Assembly: GCF_003994855.1 (NCBI RefSeq)
Contig: NZ_CP034142.1
Coordinates: forward strand, 4,216,001-4,280,000
Direction of reading: 5' to 3'
DNA length: 64,000 bases
Origin: Marinobacter sp. NP-4(2019)
Lineage (GTDB): Bacteria > Pseudomonadota > Gammaproteobacteria > Pseudomonadales > Oleiphilaceae
This document shows positions 33,630 to 43,200 of the stretch, piece after piece. Positions within the stretch are counted from its first letter, which is position 1. Each line of letters starts with the position of its first letter. The notes under the pieces are model-generated. The model worked only from the letters and a program-made list of their open reading frames with translations, was not told the DNA's origin and ran no database searches. The position numbers and the translations under genes were made by a program.

Positions 33630-34175
33630 ATGTCCGCCCAGGCCGCCCCTTTTGCCGTTCTGACGGATATCGCCCAGCGCAGCCGGTCCATGGCGGCCGG
33701 CCTGCCAGAGCAGCAGGAAGCCGTTGAACTCTGGAATGGCATCGGCTTTGTTCTGGCGGGCGAACGCTATGTGGCGCCCATGGGTGAGGTTACCGAAATC
33801 CTCCATGTTCCCCGGTTCACACACATTCCGGGGGTCAAGCCGTTCATGATGGGGGCAGCCAACGTTCGTGGCCGCCTACTTCCCCTTGTCGATCTCGCGG
33901 GTTTCTTTGATGTATCCCGCTCCTCCCGCAGTCAGCGTGAGCGCCGGGTTCTGGTGGTGGAACAGGGTGACGTGTTCAGCGGCCTGGTGGTCGACAGCGT
34001 GTCCGGTATGCAGTACTTCGCGCGGGACAACTTCGTGGCCTCGCCCGGAGGTGTGCCGCCGAGCGTTCAGCCGTTTGTCAATGGCGGTTATGAACGAAAC
34101 GAAGAAGTCTGGAAAGTGTTCTCCGCCGCCGACCTGGTGGAAGACGAGCGGTTTCTGGACGTTGCGCAGTGGTAA
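33630..34175 (+). CDS. pilI: CheW-like adaptor PilI
   Basis: Scaffold protein that couples the receptor PilJ to the kinase ChpA. The 181-residue product contains a CheW SH3-like pair of subdomains (VLAGERYVAPMGEVTEIL, then MMGAANVRGRLLPLVDLAGF, RRVLVVEQGDVFSGLVVDSV). It has a longer N-terminal tail (about 35 residues) than minimal CheW proteins, as in Pseudomonas PilI. It lies 20 nt after pilH and 90 nt before pilJ. The complete cluster around it makes the assignment secure. Confidence 0.93.
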   Translation: MSAQAAPFAVLTDIAQRSRSMAAGLPEQQEAVELWNGIGFVLAGERYVAPMGEVTEILHVPRFTHIPGVKPFMMGAANVRGRLLPLVDLAGFFDVSRSSRSQRERRVLVVEQGDVFSGLVVDSVSGMQYFARDNFVASPGGVPPSVQPFVNGGYERNEEVWKVFSAADLVEDERFLDVAQW

Positions 34176-34265
34176 GGATGATGACAATGGCAGGAGCTTC
34201 ATCCCTGCTACCCAAGCACGCAGAAGCAAACTTGCCAATATAATGAAAAGGCCGGGAGCCAGAAG

Positions 34266-36341
34266 ATGAAAAACAGAGCCGGAAGATTCAGTATGGGACA
34301 GGGAGGCAACAAGCTTGTTGCCGGCCTGATTGCCGCACTGATTGCACTCACCGTCCTGCTTGTTGTGGTCCTGTTCATAATTAACAAGGACAGCCAGAAC
34401 GACCAGGAATACATCGCCCACGCCTCCGAGCTGCGGGTACTGTCACAGGAAATCGCGAAGAACGCGACGGAAGCCGCTGGCGGTACAGCCGAAGCCTTCG
34501 ACCAGCTGCGTCGGTCCCGTGATGAGTTCCAGCAGTTGTGGTCGTACGTGGTTGACGGTAACCCGGAAACCGGCCTGCCGCCCAGTGAGATTGCCCGGCA
34601 AAGTAGCGTTCAGGCCAAGTGGGATGCGGTGCGTGAAAACGCCGACAGCATTCTCTCCACCCGGGATGCGGTACTTGGTCTCCATGAAGTGGCGCGGACC
34701 CTGAACGAAACCATCCCGCAGTTGCAGGTGGAGTACGATGACATCGTACAGATCCTGCTGGACAACAACGCCCCGGCCGAACAGGTGGCACTGGCACAAC
34801 GTCAGTCCCTGTTGGCGGAGCGTATTGTGCGTTCGGTTAACAACGTACTGTCCGGTGACGAAGACGCGGTGATCGCCGCCGACCGTTTCGGCCGTGATGC
34901 CAGCCTCTTCGGCCGGGTTCTTGAAGGCCAGATGAACGGCAACCCGGCCATGGGCATTTCCCGGGTAGATGACGAAGACGCTATCTATGGCCTGGAGGCC
35001 GTTGGCGAACTGTTCGAATTCGTTTCCCAGAACGTAGACGCGATCCTTGAAGCTTCTCCCGACCTCTTCAAGGTACGTACTGCAGCCTCTGACATCTTCC
35101 AGAACTCCCAGATCCTGCTGGACGACATTTCCGTCATGGCAGACCAGTTTACCGGGCAGGCCGGCTCCCGCCTGATCAGCCCGACTCTGGCCTTTGCCAT
35201 CCTGGCCGCCATGGTCGGTATCGTTGTCCTGATTGGTCTGGTGCTCTATCGCGAGGCTCAGGAACGCCTGGCGACCACCCAGGAGCAGAACGAGCAGAAC
35301 CAGAATGCGATCCTGCGACTGCTGGACGAACTGGCCGACCTGGCGGATGGTGACCTGACCACCGAGGCCACGGTTACCGAGGACTTCACCGGTGCCATCG
35401 CCGACTCCATCAACTACGCGATTGACCAGATGCGCGGGCTGGTACAGGCGATTCGTGGCACCGCGGTACGGGTTGCCTCGGCATCCCAGGAAACCCAGGC
35501 TACGGCCATGCACCTGGCGGACGCTTCCGAGCACCAGGCCCAGGAAATTGCCGGTGCTTCCGCAGCGGTGAACGAGATGGCGGTGTCCATCGACCAGGTA
35601 TCCTCAAACGCGGCTGAATCCTCAGCGGTTGCGGAGCGGTCGGTTGCGATCGCCAAGAAAGGCGCGGAAGTGGTACAGAACACCATCCGCGGCATGGACA
35701 ACATCCGTGAGCAGATCCAGGAAACCTCCAAACGGATCAAGCGTCTGGGTGAATCCTCCCAGGAAATCGGTGACATCGTATCGCTGATCAACGACATTGC
35801 CGACCAGACCAACATCCTGTCCCTGAACGCGGCGATCCAGGCCTCCATGGCCGGTGACGCAGGCCGGGGCTTCGCGGTGGTTGCGGACGAAGTTCAGCGA
35901 CTGGCGGAACGTTCCTCTGCAGCGACGAAGCAGATCGAAGCACTGGTCAAGACGATCCAGTCGGATACCAACGAAGCGGTTATCTCCATGGAACACACCA
36001 CCGCTGAGGTGGTCCGTGGTGCCCGGCTGGCCCAGGACGCGGGTATCGCCCTCGAGGAAATCGAGAACGTATCCATGTCTCTGGCGGAACTGATCCAGAA
36101 CATCTCCAACGCCGCCCGTCAGCAATCGTCGTCGGCAGCGCACATTTCCAACACCATGAACGTTATCCAGGAAATCACGTCCCAGACTTCCTCCGGTACC
36201 AACGCGACCGCGAAGTCGATCGGTAACCTGGCAGAAATGGCATCCGAGCTGCGGTCCTCCGTTGCCGGCTTCACCCTGCCTGAGGAAGAAGGGGCTGAAC
36301 AGCAGGAAGAGGAAGACAGCGACGTCCCGGTGGTGGGCTGA
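34266..36341 (+). CDS. pilJ: Type IV pilus methyl-accepting chemoreceptor PilJ
   Basis: Receptor of the Pil-Chp system, located in the inner membrane at cell poles in Pseudomonas. The 691-residue product has a first transmembrane helix at about 18-40, a periplasmic sensor region with duplicated helical PilJ features (about 45-300), a second helix at about 304-327, a HAMP-like region, and the cytoplasmic signalling hairpin around 511-560 (ADQTNILSLNAAIQ, then AGDAGRGFAVVADEVQRLAE). The acidic C-terminal tail after the coiled coil is also typical. GGGAGCCAGAAG precedes ATG 34266. Confidence 0.95.
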   Translation: MKNRAGRFSMGQGGNKLVAGLIAALIALTVLLVVVLFIINKDSQNDQEYIAHASELRVLSQEIAKNATEAAGGTAEAFDQLRRSRDEFQQLWSYVVDGNPETGLPPSEIARQSSVQAKWDAVRENADSILSTRDAVLGLHEVARTLNETIPQLQVEYDDIVQILLDNNAPAEQVALAQRQSLLAERIVRSVNNVLSGDEDAVIAADRFGRDASLFGRVLEGQMNGNPAMGISRVDDEDAIYGLEAVGELFEFVSQNVDAILEASPDLFKVRTAASDIFQNSQILLDDISVMADQFTGQAGSRLISPTLAFAILAAMVGIVVLIGLVLYREAQERLATTQEQNEQNQNAILRLLDELADLADGDLTTEATVTEDFTGAIADSINYAIDQMRGLVQAIRGTAVRVASASQETQATAMHLADASEHQAQEIAGASAAVNEMAVSIDQVSSNAAESSAVAERSVAIAKKGAEVVQNTIRGMDNIREQIQETSKRIKRLGESSQEIGDIVSLINDIADQTNILSLNAAIQASMAGDAGRGFAVVADEVQRLAERSSAATKQIEALVKTIQSDTNEAVISMEHTTAEVVRGARLAQDAGIALEEIENVSMSLAELIQNISNAARQQSSSAAHISNTMNVIQEITSQTSSGTNATAKSIGNLAEMASELRSSVAGFTLPEEEGAEQQEEEDSDVPVVG

Positions 36342-36368
36342 TCGAATCTCCGAGGCGACTGACGGTTT

Positions 36369-37268
36369 ATGGCTGAAACACGCGACGACCGATCACCTGC
36401 CGAGGGCATCTGGTCCCTGCGCCGACTTCCGGAGATGGATGAGGCGCAGTTCCACCAGTGGCAAACATTACTGGAGCAGCGAACCGGCATCACGTTGGCC
36501 TCTGGCCGCCGGCCCTTTCTCGAGACCAATCTCGGGATACGGATGCGGGAAATCGGCTGCGACAGTTATCAGGCCTACTACGAGCAGATTGTCTCCGGGC
36601 CTGATGCCATTGTGGAATGGGCCACCCTGGTTGACCGCCTGACCGTACAGGAAACCCGGTTCTTCCGGGATCCCGATGCTTTCCGGTTCGTCTCGGACTT
36701 CGTCCTGACCCGGCCACGGGAACAGCTGAAACGGCGACCACTGGAAGCCTGGAGTGTCGGCTGCTCCAGCGGAGAAGAGCCCTACACACTGGCGATGATT
36801 CTGAACGAATGCATGACCCAGTTGGAACTGCCGCCGCTGTTCGGGGTAACCGGATCGGACATCAGCAAGCCAGCCATCGAAAGGGCCCGCAAGGGCGTGT
36901 TCAACCCCCGTAAGCTGGCGGGGGTGAACGAAGATCTGAAAGCCAGGTACTTTCTGCCGGCGGAACGAAATGCCGTGGAAATGACGGAAAGTATCCGGGA
37001 TCGGGTGTGTTTCACCCAATTGAACGTGCTGGATCTGAACGAAGCTCCGATGCACGGGATGAACATCATCTTCTGCCAGAATCTGCTGATTTATTTCCGG
37101 CGCTGGCGTCGGCGGGAAATCGTAAAGCGGCTTGCAGAAAGGCTGGCGCCCGGGGGGTTGCTGGTCCTGGGCCAGGGAGAGCTGACCGACTGGCAGCCAC
37201 CTGGCTTACAGAGGGTACCCTCGGAACATGTGCTGGCGTGGATCAAACGCCAGACTGACGAAGAATAA
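36369..37268 (+). CDS. pilK: CheR-type chemoreceptor methyltransferase PilK
   Basis: SAM-dependent methylation of glutamates on PilJ. The 299-residue product has an N-terminal helical CheR_N domain (MDEAQFHQWQTLLEQRTGI) and the CheR catalytic domain with RDPDAFRFVSDFVL, the SAM motif WSVGCSSGEEPYTLAMIL, and MNIIFCQNLLIYFRRWRRRE. It follows pilJ by 27 nt and precedes chpA by 11 nt, so it is co-transcribed. The opposing methylesterase is chpB. Confidence 0.95.
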   Translation: MAETRDDRSPAEGIWSLRRLPEMDEAQFHQWQTLLEQRTGITLASGRRPFLETNLGIRMREIGCDSYQAYYEQIVSGPDAIVEWATLVDRLTVQETRFFRDPDAFRFVSDFVLTRPREQLKRRPLEAWSVGCSSGEEPYTLAMILNECMTQLELPPLFGVTGSDISKPAIERARKGVFNPRKLAGVNEDLKARYFLPAERNAVEMTESIRDRVCFTQLNVLDLNEAPMHGMNIIFCQNLLIYFRRWRRREIVKRLAERLAPGGLLVLGQGELTDWQPPGLQRVPSEHVLAWIKRQTDEE

Positions 37269-37279
37269 CCGGAGTGGTT

Positions 37280-40200
37280 ATGGGCAATCACCATGACAGC
37301 ATCGCCCTGGACTGGGTTCGGGGCGAAATACAGGACACGCTGACCCAGGGTCAGCAGGCACTGGAAGCGTATGTCGAGAACCGCGACGATACCGCACGTC
37401 TGCGCTTTTGCCTGAACTACCTCCATCAGGTGCACGGCACCTTGCAGATGGTGGAGTTATATGGCGCGGCCCTGCTCACCGAGGAGATGGAAAAACTGAC
37501 CCAGGCGGTGCTGAATGACACCGTCGGCAGTGTGGACGACGCCGTTGAAGTACTGATGCAGGCCATCCTGCAGCTGCCCCAGTACCTGGAACACCTTGCC
37601 ACCAGCAAGGATGATTTTCCCATGGTGCTGCTGCCACTGCTCAATGACCTGCGGGCCGCCCGGGGCGAGTCCCTGCTGTCGGACACCTCCCTGTTCAAGC
37701 CCGATCTGGCTCCGTCACAGCAACGGGCCGCCAGCAATGCGTCCCAGCGCCTGCAGGATCCCAAAGTACTCGGACATATTCGCAAGCTGCGTCAGATGTA
37801 CCAGTTCGCCCTCGCCGGCGTGATACGTGAAGCGGATCTGGATGCCCACTTTGACTATATGCAGAAGGTACTGCAGCGGCTGATCCGGCTGTGCCAGAAA
37901 ACCCCCAGGGGTGAACTCTGGAAAGCGGCTTCGGCTTTTCTGGAAACCCTGCAAAACCGCGTCAATCCGGTCAACACGGCGGTCAAATCCCTGCTACGGG
38001 AGCTTGATACCGAAATCCGCCGCCTGGGCGATGAGCATGTGGACATCCTTCAGCAGCCGATCCCGGAAGCGCTGTTGAAAAACCTGCTGTACTACGTGGC
38101 ACGCGCCCGTGACCTGGACACGCCACAGGTAACGGAACTGCGCAAGAGTTATCACCTGGAGCAGGCACTGCCGTCGGAAGACGATGTCGATGCCGCCAGA
38201 ACGCGGGTGTCCGGCCCCGGCCGTGAGGCCATTCATTCCGTAGTCAGTGCCCTCAACGAAGAGTTGGCCAAGCTCAAGGACCAGCTCGATCTGTTTGTCC
38301 GCGCCGAGCTGCGCCAGAACAACGAACTGGAAGAACTGTTGCCGGGGCTGAAACAGGTTGCAAATACCCTGGCGGTTCTTGGCCTTGGCATTCCCCGCAA
38401 GGTGGTGACCGAGCAGATTGAGCTGGTCGAACGCCTGTCCGCACAGGTCGATGCCGTCGACGACGGCACCCTGATGGACATAGCCGGAGCCTTACTCTAT
38501 ATCGAAGCCAGTCTGGCCGGCCTGGACAGCGACCGCTACCAGGAAACGCCGGCAGCCGACGAGGCTGAACAGGGCGTCAACCTCGGCAACCGTGAGCTCA
38601 ATGAAGCCAGCGGCGCACTGTTACGGGAATCCAGGAACACCCTGGAGCAAGTGAAAACTGCGATCGTCAATTTCATCGCGTCTCAGTGGGATACCCGGGA
38701 AATCGAGCATGTGCCCGGCCTGCTGCACAGCATCCGTGGCGGCCTTGGCCTTGTTCCCCTGGACCGTGTGGCCGATATGCTGGGCTCCGCGGAACGCTAC
38801 ATCACCGACGTCCTGCTCGGTGGCAGGCAGGTCCCCGACTGGAAGCAGCTGGACACCCTGGCGGATGCGGTGACCAGTGTCGAGTATTATCTGGAACGGC
38901 TGGCAGAGGGTATCGGGGAAAACGACAGCATTCTGCACGTTGCCGAGGAAAGTCTGGCCTCGCTGGGCTTCCCTGTCGGATCCGAGCCTACCTGGCGGGA
39001 GCCCCGGGAAGAAGACATTCCGGTGGTCGACAGTGAAGTCCCTTCCACCGCGCCAATGGCGGAAGAAACCAAGGGATCCGACGCAGATCTGCTGGACGAT
39101 GAAATCCTCGAGATCTTCGTGGAAGAGGCCGAAGAGGTCCTGCAGACAATCCACGATTTCTACCCGCGACTGCGTCAGAATCACGACGACCACGAGGCCC
39201 TGACCGAAGTCCGGCGTGCCTTCCACACTCTCAAGGGCAGCGGCCGACTGGTTGGTGCCACCAGCATCGGTGAACTTGCCTGGTCCGTGGAGAACCTGCT
39301 GAACCGGGTGATCGACCAGACCATCAAACCCAACGATGAACTGTTCTCACTGATTGATGACGTCAATGCGCGCATTCCGTCACTGATCAGCGATTTCCGG
39401 GAGGGTCAGTCCGACGGCGATGTGATCGAACTGATCGCCCGTGCGGAAGCCATGTCCACCACCCGCAAAACGGATGATGATGCCCCGGCCGCCATCGAGG
39501 AAGAGGCGCCTGAAACAGAAGAGGTGGCGTCGGAGCAGCCGGAGCCAATGGCGGAAGACGTTGCCGCTGACGAAGACGACCTGATCGATGACGAGATCCT
39601 CGAGATCTTCATCGAAGAGGCCGGTGAAGTCCTCGACACCATCCGCGAATACCTGCCCATGCTGCTACGGCAGCATGACGATCGCACCGCGCTGTCGGAA
39701 GTCCGGCGAGCCTTCCACACCCTCAAGGGCAGTGGACGCATGGTCGGTGCGCTGGTGGTTGGCGAACTGGCCTGGTCCGTGGAGAACATGCTGAACCGGG
39801 TAATCGACGGCAGCATCTTCATGAACGATGACATCGCCGCCCTGCTGCAGGATGTCACCGCTGCCCTGCCCGCACTGGTAGAGGACTTCGAGAAGCGCCG
39901 GCCGGCCAGCCAGGACACCGCTCCCCTGGAAGCCCGCGCCAATTCGCTGGCCAATGGCGAGATTCCCGACGCAGCCACCATGCCAACGGTCGACGTTCAG
40001 GAGGTGGACACTGCCGATGACGCCTCCCTCGAGGCCGACGAACACGATGACGCCGGTGTGGATCCGGTTCTGCTCGAGATATTCGAAAGTGAAGCCGAGA
40101 CCCATCTGCAAACCCTGAGGGAGTTTTTGGAGACGGCGGGTGACAAGGCATCCGTCGCCTACACCGACAACCTGTCCCGTGCCCTGCACACTCTCAAGGG

Positions 40201-43200
40201 CAGTGCGCACACCGCAGGGATTGCTCCAATAGCGGCCGTGATTACGCCTCTGGAGCGGTTCGTCAAGGAATCGCGGGCCCAGAACAAGCGGGCGAATCGT
40301 GAGATCGTCACGCTGATCGCGGACGCCTGCGAGTTCCTGACCCAGGGCCTGCGCCAGCTCAGGCAGGATCCCCAGGCGCCTCTCGACGGCACCGATGCCT
40401 ACCTGGAGCGGCTCAACGACATTACCGCCGCCACCCTGCGCAGCCATACCAGCGTCGATAGCGAGGCACCACGGCAACAGCCCGCACCACAATTGGTCCA
40501 GCTGTTCCTGAACGAGGGGCTCGACATCCTGCTGGACGCCGACCGCATTCTCGATGAATGGGCGCAGAATCCGGAACAGACAAGTGCGGTCGAAAAACTC
40601 CGCACCGAACTTCATCAATTAACCCGTGGCGCCCAGGAAGCCGGCCTGGCCGATGTCGCAGGCTTGTCGGACGCCCTTGGCCAGACCTATGAACGTGCCG
40701 GTTCGCCGGGCTTCAAGCCGGATGACGGATTCTTCACCACGGTACGTGCCGCCCACGAACAATTGATCAACATGATGGACCAGGTCGCCGCGGGACTGGC
40801 GACAGAATCCGGTGACGAGCTGATTGCCGAACTGGATGCCCTGACCATCGACCTTGCCGGACCCAGGGAAGCCGAACCTGACGCGTTCGAACAGGAATTC
40901 ACCGGCGACCTGGAAGAGATCGACCTCAGTTTCGACATGGAGGAGGAAGAAGCGCCTCCCACTGAGGACAGCCAGCAGCCTCCGTTGGTGGAAACCGATG
41001 AGGATATGGATCAGGAGCTCGCGGAGATCTTCCTGGAGGAAGCCCGTGACCTGATCAACAGCTCTGCAGACACCCTGCACAACTGGAGCGATAATACCGA
41101 CGACCTCGATCTGCTGAGACTGTTGCAGCGAGACCTGCATACCCTCAAGGGTGGCGCGCGACTGGCGGATATCCCCGCCGTGGGAGATCTCTCCCATGAA
41201 CTGGAAAACCTGTTCGAGGGCCTGACCGAACAGCGGCTGTCGATTACCGACGAACTGTCCGACCTGTTGTTCCGCAGCCATGATCGCCTGGCTGGCATGG
41301 TAGATGCGCTGGAACAGCAGGAGCCGCCCCGCCCCGCCCCGGATCTGATCGGTGAAATCCATGCCTACATGGACAACACCAGCGGGTCGCGCCCGGTGAC
41401 GGATGTCACCACACCAGAGGCAGAACACGAACCACAGCCAGAGGCTCCGCAAGAGCCGGATGAACCGGAAGCGACCGACTTGTCGCACCTTGACCCGGAG
41501 TTGGTGGGCATCTTCCTGGAAGAAGCCTACGACCTGATCAATTCCACCGGTAGCGCCCTGCATACCTGGAGCGAGGATCCCTCGAACCGGGATGTCGCGG
41601 CCGAGTTGCAACGTGACGTGCACACCCTCAAGGGTGGCGCCCGCATGGCTGGCGCCGACGCCATCGGTGACCTGACCCACGTGCTTGAAGACCTGTTCGA
41701 GAAAGTGGCCGAGGGCCAGCTGGCGGCCAGCAGCGAGATGACCGACCTGCTATTCGCCTGCCATGACCGGCTGGCACAGATGGTCGAGCAGGTAGCTACC
41801 CAGAAACCCTGCCCTCCGGCCGAGGAACTGGTTGCCGAGGTGAAGGCTATTCTCTCGGGCAAACCGGCATCCCCCAGACAGGACGTGACCGACGCGATAC
41901 CGGAAGCCAGCGATGACGAACTGATCGGCATCTTCCTGGACGAGGGCCTGGAGATCCAGGCCGCCATCAGCGAGTGCCTGGCGCAGTGGCGGGATGAGCC
42001 GGACGAGTTCACCGGGATCACCCAGCTCCAGCAGGAGCTTCAGACGCTCAAGGGCGGAGCACGCCTGTCCGACATGGACCCCATCGCCGATCTGGCGGAA
42101 GCATGGTCCGACGCCCTGGATCCTCTGATCAGCGGCGCCAGCAATCAGGCGGCCCTGTTGGCACTGAGTGACCGTGCCCTGGACGATCTCAGGCAGATGC
42201 TGTCCAGCCTGGAAGACGGCGAGAAACCGGTGGCAAACCAGACCCTGCTGCGGGCTTTACAGGATGCACACAGGGCCGCCGCGGAAGACATGCCCGGGGA
42301 GAGCACGCCCGAGACAACCGTCGAGTCGGACGTTGACCCCGAAGTCCTGGAGATTTTCCTGGAGGAAGCCGGTGAGATCCTCGACCAACTGGAGCAGTTG
42401 CTGGAAGACTGGCGCAAGGAACCGGCCAATCACCACTTCAATCAGGAAGCCCAACGCGCACTGCATACCCTTAAGGGCGGTGCTCGCCTGTCACGCCTGA
42501 GCGAACTGGGCGATAAGGCCCATGCCTTTGAAACCCGACTGATCGACCTGGGTGGCAATGCCCCGGACAGTCAGACCTGGCAGGCGATTACCGACGACCA
42601 TGACGCTATTGTTGCGTTGGTTAACCGGATCCGCGAAAAGACCGATCAGGGTGACACCGCTCCAACACCGGCACCAGAACAACCAGCCGCTAGCGAAAAA
42701 CCGGCCGAGTCGGCTCCCGCCTCCGAACAGAAGCCCCAGCCGGCGCCGGCGCCACAGCCTCAGCCACAAAAGTCGCCGGCCAAGCCCCGCAAGAAAGCGG
42801 CGGATGCCCAGCGCACGGCCCAGGAAACCATTCGGGTATCCGCACCGCTGCTGGATGAGCTGGTCAACCTGGCAGGTGAAACCAGTATTACCCGTGGCCG
42901 CCTGGAGCAGCAGAGCAGCGATTTCAGCTACACTCTGGATGAAATGGCCGCCACCATCGAGCGTTTGCGCGAACAGTTGCGGCGGATGGAAATCGAGACC
43001 GAGACCCAGATCCTGTTCCGTGCAGAAAAGGAACACGGACCGGACTACGGTGACGACTTCGATCCCCTGGAAATGGACCGTTATTCCTCGATCCAGCAAT
43101 TGTCACGGGCGCTGACCGAGTCCTCATCGGACCTTGCGGACCTGCGTGAGACCCTGTCGGACCGGGTACGGGATACCGAGACCCTGCTGGTACAGCAGTC

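Noticed and set aside
34443..35534. 363-codon open frame antisense to pilJ
   Set aside because: Mirror of pilJ coding sequence; no family resemblance and no upstream control signals.
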